Shown: one piece after another, positions 1 to 10,409 of the stretch
Position numbering within the stretch: the stretch's first letter is position 1
Layout: every line of letters begins with the position of its first letter
From: Ypsolopha sequella
Lineage: Eukaryota; Arthropoda; Insecta; Lepidoptera; Ypsolophidae
Assembly (NCBI GenBank): GCA_934047225.1
Contig: OW203991.1
Coordinates: 1,426,001-1,490,000, forward strand
Direction: 5' to 3'
DNA length: 64,000 nucleotides
Notes under the pieces: generated by a model
What the model was told of the DNA's origin: nothing
Database searches by the model: none
Seen by the model: the letters and a program-made list of their open reading frames with translations, nothing else
Made by a program: the position numbers and the translations under genes

Positions 1-294
1 TAAATAAATATATAAATAACGTTCATATCAGCGCGCACTGCACTATGACGTCGCTGGGTCTCCGGCTAGCGCAAAATAGGAGAAAATAACACTTTCCACA
101 TGGACGCGTAGGACCGAAAAAAAAATTCCATAAATGATTTTTCTAAGCAATTTTTCCTGGAATTTTAGTGCAAGAACCATACAAATACCAGTAGCGGTTT
201 CAAAAAATGTATCAATTTTACTTCATTTTAGTTTAAAACAGCTTCACTTTGAATAATATTCAAGCTGCTAATTTGGCGATGGTAATCGCCTTAA
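1..294. mobile_element. TTAA-bounded MITE, copy 1 (left end cut by window)
   Basis: The right end (about 262-294) reads as an inverted copy of the left ends seen at 20861 and 30405: GGCGATGGTAATCGCC followed by TTAA. The motif is itself a small hairpin. The body 'ataacgttcatatcag...ggagaaaataa' at 13-90 matches about 20930-21025 and 30478-30560. The middle differs from the other two copies, so this is a diverged or internally different member. No coding capacity is seen. TTAA at both ends of the better copies suggests a TTAA-targeting transposase such as piggyBac, but the terminal bases do not match classical piggyBac ends. Confidence 0.7.
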
Positions 295-298
295 GAAG

Positions 299-805
299 TT
301 GGGCTTTATACTGAGGCAGGCTAGGAGTTTCAATAGCATGCTAGCCGTAAAAGCTCTTTATAATGCCTTAGTACGCAGTAATTTAGAAAGTAGTGCAATT
401 ATCTGGAATCCCCATGAGACTAAATATAGTCACTTGGTCAAAAAGATTCAAAACAAGTTTGTTCGCTGGCAGTATTTAAAAAAATATGGTGTTTATCCAT
501 ACCATTAACTTATGTATCCAACCCTATTTGCTATAGGTATGGTTGGATGTAATAAGTTGGAAGTGAGGAGAGACCTGGCGCTACTAATTTATCTTTTTAA
601 AGTTTTGCGAGGTATATTGTTCAATCCGCGGTTGCTAGCGTCCTTGAAGCTGTTTGTGCCGGATAACTATCTTCGCGCGAGAAATCATAAGTTGTTTTGC
701 GTGCAGCATGCGCGCACTAATGTTCTTAAAGAGTCACCTGTTGTAAAGGCACTCCATCTTTTCAACAGAATCGACAACCTTACGGATACCGATTTGTTTA
801 GTTGA
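299..805 (+). pseudogene. LINE ORF2 C-terminal fragment (Jockey/CR1-like), one in-frame stop
   Basis: One reading frame runs from 299 to 805, broken only by TAA at 506-508. It reads like the thumb and C-terminal tail of a non-LTR retrotransposon reverse transcriptase. Before the stop there is a 'LYNALVRSNLESSAIIWNP' block, the usual 'ALVRS-LEYASVIW' region downstream of the RT palm. After it comes a tail of the type 'NHKLF...RT...SPVVKAL...N'. Palm motifs are missing, so the copy is 5'-truncated, the normal fate of LINE insertions. It abuts the TTAA MITE end at 294. The 3' UTR is short and ends near 915 in an A-rich 'aataaacaaataaataaaa' tail. The assignment rests on recognising the conserved block; the Jockey versus CR1 clade is not certain. 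It cannot be functional. Confidence 0.7.
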
Positions 806-1031
806 TCTCTGACTGAGTTCGCAAAAACTGCTTTAAATGTAATTTGTTACCAATCGCATTAGGTTAGCCTGTAAAGATTGTGTAGTATAAATGTAAATAA
901 TAAACAAATAAATAAAAAAAATAACAGTACCTATCTATTTTTTCAACATACCGTTTAAGAGAAGTTTTTAAATTTATCAATACAGTCATTTTCGGATGAC
1001 ACTGGGAAGAGGTGCCTTAAGCTCGGGGTTT

Positions 1032-1139
1032 ATATTTGTGACCACCGACTTGTGATAGATATTTGTGACCACCGACTTGGGATAGATATTTGTGACCACC
1101 GACTTGTGATAGATATTTGTGACCACCGATTTGTGATAG
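1032..1139. repeat. 27-bp tandem repeat, 4 copies
   Basis: Four consecutive 27-bp units (1032, 1059, 1086, 1113) of the type 'atatttgtgaccaccgac' plus 'ttgtgatag'. They differ by one or two substitutions. Because 27 is a multiple of 3, the minus strand keeps one open frame through the array (YHKSVVTNI repeated). That explains the open frame there and is not evidence of a gene. Confidence 0.9.
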
Positions 1140-1185
1140 CGCCGACCTAAATGGCGAAATACTGAAAATTCTTGAAAAAGGGAAA

Positions 1186-1300
1186 AGTCAAAAGCACCTG
1201 GAATAGAAGAGCTTGTAAGAGTCGATTGAGGTGGGACAGGCAAAAAATGTTCGTCAGGATTGTGGTGGATGGAAATATGTGGTCTCTGCCAACCCCCCGG
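1186..1300 (+). pseudogene. Weak RTE-type RT C-terminal remnant
   Basis: The stretch 'gaatag.agagctt ... gtcaggattg....tggaaat..gtggtctctgcc' aligns by eye with 16136-16240, where the plus strand reads as the end of an RTE-like reverse transcriptase ('VCQDCSTWKSVVSAY'). Here stops and indels are frequent. The 27-bp array lies immediately upstream. Read alone this would not be recognisable; the call depends on the second copy. Confidence 0.35.
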
Positions 1301-2125
1301 CACACTGGCGTATAATGTATGTATACAATGCTTCGATCAACAATTTGTTGTTCGAAAATGCAATGTTAAAACACAAAAGAACATAAATGTTCTACAAATA
1401 CTTGCAAGTTAAAGCGAAAGCTTGAAAATGGAATACTTTGAGAATGGGTTTGCGTTAAAAAACATTTTCTATCTAGAAACAAACAACCGTACCCGTTCTA
1501 AGGAATTAACTGTTTACCATCCGACGATCTTCGGTAAAATCATTCCGTTGAACGACTCTTGGTCCCCTCTACTCGTAGCTAGAAATCGCGCAAACAAAAG
1601 AAGTCCCGCTTTGAAGTCCATAGCTACGTTGTAATATGAGCGAAAATGCGTTAATTTACGGGACTTACTTAGAGGTGCGAGGTCTAGAAAATGGTTGAAA
1701 CTTTCGAACAAATAGCTCCGACGGTCCCGATTCATTATGCATCTTTTCAGTGAGAAAGTAATTCGAAGTTTCTGCATTCTGTAACTTTTCATGGCACAAG
1801 TCATGGAATGAATTTAAGATTTCTACTTCGACTTGATTGTGATATTTAATTGTGCCCGTTTGTTTTAAGTTAAAAGAAAAAAAAAAACATCTCAGGTAAT
1901 TCAACGATCAACAACGGTTTTATAATTAGCTACCTACATTGTTTGTCCAATAATATTTATAACTACGATTCTGAACTGTGATTTGCCAAATTTCTTAAAC
2001 ACTGCTAGATAAACAATCAGCAGCAACGACGGGAAATAAATGTGAAGTCGCAATACAAAATAAAACAAAAACGAACAATTTTTTTTTTTTCTTTCTTACA
2101 TTTTGAAAAACTTTGAAATCAATGC

Positions 2126-2316
2126 AAGCAAGCAATTGGTCAAAAATAACAATAAAAAAAAATAAAAAAATTTAAATATCACTTTGAAAAAAAAAAGTTT
2201 GTGTTGGAAATTTTCACTCTAGGGTAGACATTGTCTACCCTAGCGTCATACAAAACTTTTTTTTTCAAAGTGGTATTTAATTTTTTTTATTATTGTCCTT
2301 GACCAATTGTTTGCTT
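2126..2316. mobile_element. Fold-back MITE, 191 bp
   Basis: The outer arms AAGCAAGCAATTGGTC (2126) and GACCAATTGTTTGCTT (2301-2316) are complementary with one mismatch. A-rich and T-rich stretches then pair inward. The centre is a near-perfect palindrome, CTAGGGTAGAC / GTCTACCCTAG, at about 2220-2244. The whole element can fold into a single hairpin and has no coding capacity. Confidence 0.75.
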
Positions 2317-2454
2317 TTCCAGCAAAAAGTTCTGTGCACGCCACTGGGGGTAGAAGATGTAATACAATATTTTTTATTTTATTTTATTTAAGCTCTTTAT
2401 AGATCGCTTCAAAGTAATTCCACTATTACAATATGAAAATTGAAAAAAGTGGAT

Positions 2455-2640
2455 TTTTGCTCCAACCTAATGGATACACCACCATCAATCGGTCCCAGGC
2501 ATAGTGGGCCACCTGTTTGTATGCCTGTTTGAGAGCTGTCTCTCTCTTACTCTCCCCCGAATAACTTCGGGGGGTTTGCGAGTAAGATGGTGGTACCCCC
2601 TCAGTTGAGCTCGGCATCAGCACTACCACATAGAGTTCTA
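2455..2640 (-). mobile_element. RTE-tailed non-autonomous repeat, partial copy
   Basis: The reverse complement contains the family's head: 'gagctcaactgagggggtaccaccatctta', then a CCCCGAAG/CTTCGGGG hairpin, then 'acagctctcaaacaggc' and 'cctgggaccgattgatgg'. It lacks the 3' RTE tail seen in the copies at 7559-7866, 15719-16018 and 48783-49140. Confidence 0.7.
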
Positions 2641-2899
2641 TCATCAAATTATGACACAGAAATTAATATGGAAAACTGCATTGTTATAGTTTACCCTTTC
2701 GGCTCAGAATGTTGAGTTCCTAAAATATTGAATACAAAAAATGTTATATCCCATAATGTTGAGTTAACAAGCTCACAATCACATACATCGGATCTCAAAA
2801 GAGACAGATGATTTATTTCGAGCCACGATCTGCCATTTATGATTTTATAGCGAACCCAGAGGGCTTGAAATATATTTTACTTAAGGGAATCATTGAGTT

Positions 2900-3130
2900 A
2901 GCGGCCGCGGCCGCGATAGGTACAGATCGTTCACAGTTATTTTACCTCTAGGCTGATCGAAAATGTTTCTTAAGTATTGGACATAGAACAGCTGTCAGAG
3001 GTAAAATACCTGTGAACAGTCTGTATTTGAAAAAAACTATCGTCTTATTCCTGCTGCGCGGCGCACTTGCAAGCGAGTCGCCCCGCGCGCTTCCCGCAAC
3101 CTTATTCTGTGAGGCGTCCGTATTCTGGTA
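2900..3130. other. CpG-rich patch with a 29-nt-arm hairpin
   Basis: The patch opens with GCGGCCGCGGCCGC at 2901-2914. A hairpin follows: arm 2921-2949 ('gttcacagttattttacctct' core) pairs with 2997-3025 with three mismatches across 29 nt, and the loop is 47 nt. A second CpG-rich run (gcgcggcgcacttgc... ccccgcgcgcttcccgc) lies at 3055-3100. This is unusual in such AT-rich DNA. It could be a regulatory patch, a pre-miRNA-like fold or the core of an old fold-back element. Confidence 0.45.
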
Positions 3131-3136
3131 ATGTAA

Positions 3137-4612
3137 AGAGGTGCGGTTGTGTAAGGTTGGTCATAGATGATAAATCTATACCATTGTCAAGGATCGTGTA
3201 GGGCAAATTCGAATTGTGTAAAACTGTCCATAAAATGAAGACCGAAAAGTAACCGAAGGTTTAGAAATGACCGATGGTTTAAAAAATGCGAAATGAAATT
3301 GCGTTTTATTGTGTACTACCTACGTAAAATGAAATTTGATAACTTATTTACTTTAAAATTATGTCAAACACAAAAATAATAGATCTTTTTGATTACATTT
3401 TTTAAATCCACCACAAAAATTAATTTTTATAATTTAAAACATAGAATTCAATCGAAACTTATCTCCATGCAACTCGTATAACCAAACGCAACAATTGAAG
3501 GAAAACCGAGTTTCAGCTGCTCGACCCCAGGTGGTGGCATAAGTTTACTACTACTCAACAGTATATGTAGTTGAAGAGCTTGACACGGGATTACTTTTTT
3601 TACTAGATGTGATGTCTGAAAGAGACAGCGCTATATCTTATCGTATTATTTGTCTTCGTCCGAGTTTTGTAGTTATAATAACGCGTCATAGTTTCGAATC
3701 AATTCAAGTGTCAAGTCAACTGCAACTGCAAAATATTTTTGAATCGGTCGGTGTTTTATTTTATAGTATGTTTCTTTATTATATTAGTATGACGAAATAG
3801 CAACCGAACCAAAATACAAAAACCGGCCAAGTGCGAGTCGGACTCGCGCACGAAGGGTTCCGTACCATTATATATAAAAATAGCGAAAAAACATGTCTGT
3901 TGTATGGGAGCCCCCTTAAATATTTATTTTATTCTGTTTTTCAGTATTTGTTGTTATAGCGGCAACAGAAATACATCATCTGTGAAAATTTCAACTGTCT
4001 TACTATCACGGTTCATGAGATACAGCCTGTTGACAGACGGACAGACAGACGGACAGCGGAGTCTAAGTAATAGGGTCCCGTTGGTTACCCTTTGGGTACG
4101 GAACCCTAAAAAGTAAGAAAAAATATTTTAATCTGTGGCCGAACTGCCCTAAACCTTTTCATAATATCTTTCCTACAAAAATATAACCCCAAACTGTGTT
4201 CATATAAAAAACAATTCTTATTTCTGTGCCAAAGCCAAGGGTTTTGACTAAAAAGCTCCACAATTTTAATTTATTGAACATCATTTATTGATTTTAATGG
4301 TAGAATAAAAATTGTTTTACCTAATTTTATTCCAAAATAATCAAAAACACTTACCGTTAAACGATTGTCATAGACAACAAGTCGCCGCAATCATTTGACA
4401 TTAGCGATGAACTAACAAAATCTTAGACAATTCGAATTATCTGTCAATCTTAACAAATCATTCACTCATTGTCTAAAATAACAATACAAATCGTAAAGCA
4501 TCTATGAATACCATAGACAATTCAAATTGGCCGTTTGACAAGTGAAATGATTAGTTTTAAGCTATCAAATGAATACGATTTCATGACTATTTTCTTACAC
4601 AATCGCACCTCT
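3137..4612. mobile_element. Region bounded by 19-bp terminal inverted repeats (1.48 kb)
   Basis: AGAGGTGCGGTTGTGTAAG at 3137-3155 is complementary to CTTACACAATCGCACCTCT at 4594-4612 with one mismatch. Weaker inverted similarity extends inward (ttgtcaa, caaattcgaattgt). The interior is AT-rich, has no transposase-like frame, and contains a nested MITE at 3820-4113. The simplest reading is a non-autonomous DNA transposon enlarged by that insertion. Confidence 0.55.
3820..4113 (+). mobile_element. MITE/SINE-like repeat 'gggttccgtacc ... acggaaccct', copy 1
   Basis: It starts 'aaccggccaagtgcgagtcg', then the terminal block 'aagggttccgtacc', and ends with the inverted block 'gggtacggaaccctaaaaag'. 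Shared internal landmarks are 'ctgtgaaaatttcaact' and the 'gacagacggacagacag' run. Longer relatives lie at 11220-11762 and 13629-14155. The open frame at 3904-4116 is only this repeat. Confidence 0.85.
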
Positions 4613-4655
4613 GATTTTCATGTTTAGTTTATGAGTTTAGCGAAAGAATCATTAA

Positions 4656-5078
4656 TTAGAGTAAAATAATAACACATGTTATATACGTAAATAAATCCAA
4701 AATTTGGGTTGATTGGTTGTTTAGTAAGACTAATTGAACGGGCAAAGTTAGGTAGATATTTAAATTCATTTGTAGCGTATTTGGATATTTATTTGTAGCT
4801 CTTCTGGAAGGATGGGTTTTTTGTGCGAAATTTTTCTGATCTGTGCAGAGGTGTATATATTGTATGTAGAGCATGTGTGTAGAGTGTAAGGCGTTCATGT
4901 AGTTAACCATAATCATGTTGCTTCTGATTATTGGTGGTATTGCACTGAGGGCAGTTTTTGGTATCAGCCCTTTCGGTGCTGCACCAATTTCCAAACATTT
5001 TCCTAAAAATTGTAAATGGGTATAATATTGGGAAAGTTTGGCTGTTATATTTTTTATTTTATTTACGATTTCCTTCAT
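4656..5078 (-). CDS. Unrecognised 140-residue open frame, probably not a host gene
   Basis: A minus-strand frame of 140 codons with ATG at 5078-5076. It has mixed composition and a run 'LEIGAAPKGLIPKTALSAIP' near residues 30-50 that looks like real coding sequence. The C-terminus is hydrophobic (LYIT-like, ending CVIILL). I recognise no domain. It lies just outside the inverted-repeat element ending at 4612. No neighbouring exon, splice signal or polyadenylation signal supports it. A fragment of a transposon ORF is more likely than a host gene. Confidence 0.25.
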   Translation of the reverse strand: MKEIVNKIKNITAKLSQYYTHLQFLGKCLEIGAAPKGLIPKTALSAIPPIIRSNMIMVNYMNALHSTHMLYIQYIHLCTDQKNFAQKTHPSRRATNKYPNTLQMNLNIYLTLPVQLVLLNNQSTQILDLFTYITCVIILL

Positions 5079-5166
5079 TTACGTTAAAATGTAAGTAAGA
5101 AGGTTCTAATTTGATTAACTGGCACGTTGCGAGTATTTATGTTCATCAAAATTATACTGACTTTGA

Positions 5167-5403
5167 CAGAAGGCTGTAACAGATGATCAAGATTTTGGTA
5201 TTTGTCAAAAATGCACAAAGGAGCATATAACAATAATTAAAGATGTTTTTGAAACGTGGATACGCTATATTGAGACGGCAGTAAGAAGAACACAGTGTAA
5301 CCTATATAGCACAAGATTAGAGTCCATCAAACGAGCAGCAATAATTGTGTGGGTTCTGTTCCATATGCCTGCTTCAAGCAGTCCTCATCGAGTTACGTAT
5401 TGA
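5167..5403 (+). pseudogene. Candidate exon or transposon-derived open frame
   Basis: A stop-free stretch of 78 codons follows a TGA at 5164-5166. It contains a 'CQKCTKEH' cysteine-histidine run, then 'IIKDVFETWIRYIE' and 'RLESIKRAAIIVWVLF', and ends at TGA 5401-5403. It has no ATG near its start. The bases before it ('ctgactttgacag' then AAGG) resemble a 3' splice acceptor. The minus strand of 5410-5560 also holds coding-like runs ('AFVPRAAVDFIQCIVCARH'), so the direction is ambiguous. I favour a decayed mobile-element gene. No function can be given. Confidence 0.25.
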
Positions 5404-7020
5404 TATTGTAGACCGTCAATAGCCCTCTGAAGAATGGAGAGAAATCCTTTGAGTCTCTGGCTGCCTTCGAATGTCTTGCGCACACAATGCACTGTATGAA
5501 ATCAACTGCAGCTCTTGGGACAAATGCACGTGTGGTTGCGTCTCTGCAGTTTTTCAATTATGCACCTCGACGTGATTCTTCAATCTTTGTTGCATAAAAT
5601 CTTTTTATTGTTGTTGCACTCGAAAAGAGTTATTCGTTCATAAGTTTATAATATAATCACATGTGCGAGTAATACTTTAATAAATATATAATATTGCCTC
5701 TATTGGCCTTTTATTTGTTTTTTATTTTGATTTATTTTATTTTTGACGTAAAGTTTATATTTTATGCTCTGTACCTATTTGAGACCGAGGAGTCGTCGAC
5801 CTTTATTTTGGTAAACTCGCTTGGCTTTACCAGAACCGTAGTACTTTATTATTCTTTTATTACCCATTATTTACCATTTATTATTGTCTTCTACAATGTT
5901 AGTTTATTTAATAAATGATACAGCAAACTAACCTAACCTATACATTACACTTACACTTATTGCACAAAAACAAAACAAAAGGGAATATTTACATTACTAT
6001 ACACCACACACCACTAGTTCACAATATTGATACAAAATCGGAATCGTCAAATGCACTACACTACCACAAAAACACCTGATATTAGCCAAAATTTTCTTTC
6101 CACTTTCTATGTGTTTTTTATTGCCCGAAATAAAGACATTTTATTTTTTTATTTTTGCGTGACGGGAGCGTGTCGTTTGACTCTAAGTGCCTGATTAAAT
6201 TTAAAAGCAATAATCAAAATCGTTAGATCTTGTTTTGGTATTTTTTTTTTCAGGCGCTATTAAATATTTTCAAGCTTTTTCCTTCTAAAACAAATTGAAT
6301 AAAAAAAGAATCTCATAGGAATCTTTACTTCTTTGAACCATACCTGAATATGTGATGTCTTCTGCATTTTAGCCCGTATTTGGTGAGAAACTGATGATAA
6401 ACAGTTTCTTATTTTTATGACTTTGTAGTAACGCGTGAAGCTTATTATAGCTTTAAATGATAAATTATGTAAAAACGAATTCCAAGGGGTCTTAGAATAA
6501 GAATAAACGTATGTTTATGCAGAGTTGCAATTTTCTAAAGCGACAGGATGCAGCGTCTTCGAAATTCTAAAATGTCGAATTTCACATTTTGTCCGGGATA
6601 ATCGCCTTAAATCTATTAATGTGTTTATTTTAAGGTATTTGGTTATATATCCTTATTTTAGCGATAACAAGAACTTAACAGATCAAAACAAAGTGTTTGT
6701 TTGAGAATGAGCTTTATTCCTGTTTGAGAAAGAGAGACAGCAAAAGCAATCGAAAAACAAGGAAATAGAGTGAACTATTCATTAAAGCTTAACGATCCAG
6801 AACGCTTCACTAGGGCAAAGTTGGGACAAGTTAGAAAAATCCCAATACTTTACATTGTTCTTCTGAGGCACATTCCAAGCTAATAAAGAGTGGTATGTAC
6901 ATTAATTAAGACAAAATTTAAAAGTGCACATACCTAAATCTCTTTATAGTGATTAGACTGCCAATTTTTGTATCCTACTTGTAGTTTTAAAATTCTCCCA
7001 ATTTTTGTTTGTTTTGTATT
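5404..7020. other. No gene seen; AT-rich
   Basis: AT-rich sequence with homopolymer runs and scattered short frames. I see no terminal inverted repeats, no tandem arrays and no recognisable protein motifs. Confidence 0.4.
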
Positions 7021-7031
7021 GTAGTTTAATA

Positions 7032-7101
7032 ATGTTAGCAGCTTTAGCATGTTTAGGCAGTGCTAAACCATCTGAAATAGATGAAAATGTTCATGTAGAT
7101 A

Positions 7102-7132
<31 letters not shown>

Positions 7133-7169
7133 CGACGTAGTAACTGATGAGAGAATGTCAAAGTGCTAA
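7032..7169 (+). CDS. Small acidic open frame after an acceptor-like site
   Basis: ATG at 7032-7034 opens a 45-codon frame: MLAALACLGSAKPSEIDENV, then an unbroken run of aspartates from a (GAT)n tract, then VVTDERMSKC and TAA at 7167-7169. It is preceded by 'tttttgtttgttttgtattgtag', a good pyrimidine-tract acceptor, so it could be part of an exon. Acidic N-terminal stretches occur in many transposases, but nothing downstream is recognisable. It could equally be a chance frame across a GAT microsatellite. Confidence 0.25.
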
Positions 7170-7558
7170 TTTTAGACAATAATTTTGTTGGTAGTATTTG
7201 TTTACTTACCAATTACTAACAGTGAAGGAAAACAAAACAAACATGTGTATGTATTTGTTTGAACTTGAAATACGGCGATAATGTTCATCACCCGTGTTGA
7301 AACGTTAAAAATCTACGTGAATGTTGAATATTGTTAGTTCTAGTGTCCATCCACACTCAGAAATACCCCTGACACTCTCTCGGGATTACGATGTAAATAT
7401 GTTCTTTTTGTGTTCCTGTTAGGTACAATATACCTACGTGTTTTCTTATGATTCGTTGTAGTAAATAAAACTAACAAACTAGTTGTCCGGTATATAAGTT
7501 ATTCAAATGTAGGAGGCAGTCATGAAACTAAACTAAATAGTTTGGCTAGTGAATCAGT

Positions 7559-7866
7559 TCAGCCTAGTTCGTCCTCTGCTGGACATAAGCCTTTCCAGAA
7601 CTTTGCCACTCCCGGCGGTCATCCTGGAAGAATTTCCCATACTCAAACACGCTGGGCAGGCGGGCACCCACGCACCAGTGACACTGCTGCCCATCACCAG
7701 TCTGTTCCATATTAGGCCCGGCTATTAGGAATGGATATACCGCCATCCATCGGTCCCAGGCATGGTGGGCCTCCTGGTTTTTTGCCTGTGAGCCGTCCTC
7801 TTACTCTCCCTCGAATTACTTCGAGGGGGTCTCCAAGTAAGATGGTGGTACCTCCACAGTCGAACA
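7559..7866 (-). mobile_element. RTE-tailed non-autonomous repeat, near-complete copy
   Basis: On the minus strand it runs from the head (cgactgtggaggtaccacc, then the CTCGAAG/CTTCGAGG hairpin) through 'cctgggaccgatggatgg', 'gcagcagtgtcactggtgcg' and 'gtcatcctggaagaat'-complementary sequence. It finishes in the RTE-like tail 'gtccagcagaggacgaacta'. It has no coding capacity and shares its tail with the RTE fragments at 23225-23503, 42000 and 57640. Confidence 0.85.
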
Positions 7867-7969
7867 AAATATTATTTTCAAAGATGAAATTATTAAAATT
7901 ATAGTGCAAGCAATTATTGTTTAAAGATATACATTTTAAAATTGGAACTATTATACTATAGTGCAAAGT

Positions 7970-8470
7970 ATAAATTTTAAAGCTGAGCTCTATAAAGTGG
8001 GAACCATTGTTTTACATATATGTATATACATATATCCCGTTTTTAATTATGTACAATTTGCTGTTTCAATAAAATCTTTCGATTACGACCACAGCCACAA
8101 CCTTGTTTTCGACGGGACATCATCATTTTGAATTATGTGCTCATTTCGAACTGCACCCGCCGATGTTTGGCGCCAAAACGCAGCTCGGTGCTGACATGGA
8201 GGGTAGTTATTATGAGTTATTGGAGACGGCCACAGATTTTGATCGGATCTATGTATAGACTCGCTATCGAGGGATGAGACTTTAAAATAGACGGCAAATT
8301 TAAAAGATCTTTGTATGTCAATACTGGTTGTAGTATGACAAGACTCCGAAGTTCCAACGATGTAAACAACTCCTCGCTCAACCAATAAAAATAAACGCAT
8401 TTCCCGTCTCGGCGTTTATTCGTTGCCACTTCGAGCGTGTTGTTATTGCGTTGGTATGTAATTGGTCGTA
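7970..8470. other. Unassigned moderate-GC block with E2F-like palindrome
   Basis: Features seen: TATAAA at 7991-7996, AATAAA at 8068-8073, and the 12-bp palindrome TTTGGCGCCAAA at 8166-8177. Two overlapping minus-strand frames (8083-8400 and 8217-8429) have no recognisable domain. The arrangement could be the remnant of an LTR or a promoter (the palindrome is a canonical E2F-type site). Neither reading is proven. Confidence 0.25.
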
Positions 8471-8531
8471 GTCGCTTTTAATTCGGTAAAGTTGGATTTA
8501 TAAATTTAATATACGTATACAGATATACGTA

Positions 8532-8992
8532 TACAGGATGCTTTGAAATTCAACCTATTCCTTGAAAAGAGTTAAACTAGAGATCATTTTCAACAAATTG
8601 ACCCCTATCGACTAGGAATTGAAAATGAATGGTCTCCTAGTTACGGAGGTTCGTAAGATATTTTTCAAACTTTCAGAGTGGTAACCAAAAACAAATAATT
8701 TAAAAATAACAACTCCTCTCTGGACACTTATTTGTTATTTTTCTGATTAAAGATAAACAAGTGATCATTTATAAAAAAAAGTACATGCCCTGAATCCAGA
8801 TAATCTCATAATCTCAGAAATAAAAGGTCTTAAATGTAAGACTTTGTTTACTTTGTAATTTTCGCAATGTCGTCGTGTTTTACTTGAAAAAAATTCATCA
8901 TTTTCGACCCCTAGTTGATAGGCTTATTTGTTGGAAATAATCTCTAGTATAACTCCTTTCAAGGAATAGGTCGAATTTCCAAGCATACTGTA
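8532..8992. mobile_element. TA-flanked MITE with ~100-bp terminal inverted repeats
   Basis: The left end TACAGGATGCTTTGAAATTC and the right end (reverse complement TACAGTATGCTTGGAAATTC) stay complementary for about 100 bp with roughly 85-90% identity by eye. Shared blocks are 'acctattccttgaaa.gagtt' and 'actagagat'. The outer TA matches a Tc1/mariner-type target. The 461-bp element has no open frame. Confidence 0.85.
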
Positions 8993-10400
8993 TATTGCGA
9001 TAGAATATAGTTTATTTCGGTAGAATATTATTTAGGTAGAATATTATTTATTGTTTTGACGCGTGCACGATTGTCTTTTTAATAAAATTAGTTTGGACAT
9101 TAAATATTGATTTTCAGTTTGTGTTTTTATACCAAATATGATTCCTTATTCAAAATAAATTACATTTTTTGCTGTCGCTATCACGATGGGAACTGTAAGT
9201 CTTGTCTTACTGTTTGTACACACCATGGAAGTAATATTCTTTGGTACACACAGATGGTATAGTTATCAGATGAAATTCAACCATAGACCCTATACCCTCG
9301 GTAGCCAACATGTTGTCTGGCAATCGTTCTACTGACAAGGATGGCAATTTGCTTCATGGATTATTTGTGCCGTATAAGATGGCGTTTATTTATGAAATAA
9401 TTTAATATAATTAAAAACTAAACTTAATCTAAATTAAAATTATTAACAAATATAATGCCTATATTGTTGTCTTATTGTTGTCCACGGGTTAGATTCGGGG
9501 ATGAAAGAGGAGTCAAACCATATTATTTGCAGATATGCTATGGGGTAAATTTCTGAAGTGGATACTTCTCTGGCCGTATCTCTTATAGGGGGCCTATTCC
9601 GAACTTGTACGGCACTACAAGTTCGATTTTTTTTACCAGAGGATAATTTCATTTCTGATTATTAATTATTACGGTTTTTTAATCGAAGTATTTATTTTGT
9701 TGCACAGCAATTTCTTTTAATGCCATAATTTCAATGAATTATTTGAAAAGGCAATCAGTTTTTCCAGACAAAATACCTACTATGATCAAGATATTGATTA
9801 GTTAATATATATACGATCGTCTGTAGCAATTAATCGAAATAAAGGAAATTCTATTAAAGGTCAAATCCAATTTGAAATTATAGTTAAACAATCGACAACT
9901 CTTAAATAATTCTATTGATTAATCTGAAACAAAAGATTGTAGTATTATTGTACGAATACAATTAGTTTTTTTAGACTAATTGATAATTCTAGTGAATCTT
10001 CGAATTAGATCTTCTAAGGCTTAATTAGTATTATATAATTACGGAGGTAGTTATTTATTACGATAATTGGCAAATATTCTTAGAATGTTACATCAAAATT
10101 TATTTATTTATTCCTTCATAGAAGTCTTGTCAATAAAGAATGTTTAATTGAATAAAGTAATTATTTAAGTGAATGAGGATAATTTTCCGCGATAGACCTA
10201 ATTATGGCCTTAATGTGTTTATTCCTATGGCAAAATTCATAAAGATGACTCGGTATGTCATCTAGAACAAGAGTTTAGACAACGTTCAGGCCAAAATATC
10301 AATTCTTGATACCTAACTAATTAAAATTGTCTCTATACTATACTTACTTATATATACTTTTCTTACGAAGTATGCAAGTTGGTTTAAGCTTAAAGATTAT
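8993..10400. other. No gene seen; one short palindrome
   Basis: AT-rich. A perfect 10-bp-arm hairpin (CGAACTTGTA / TACAAGTTCG) lies at 9600-9625 inside an unrecognised minus-strand frame (9443-9652). Nothing else is supported. Confidence 0.4.
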
Positions 10401-10409
10401 ATTTTCTTT

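Noticed and set aside
986..1303. 105-codon minus-strand frame
   Set aside because: It spans the 27-bp array and an RT remnant that reads on the plus strand; its repeated nine-residue unit is explained by the tandem repeat.
8166..8177. TTGGCGCC read as a retroviral-type primer binding site
   Set aside because: No flanking LTR pair or TG...CA boundary was found, and the full 12-bp palindrome fits an E2F-type site better.
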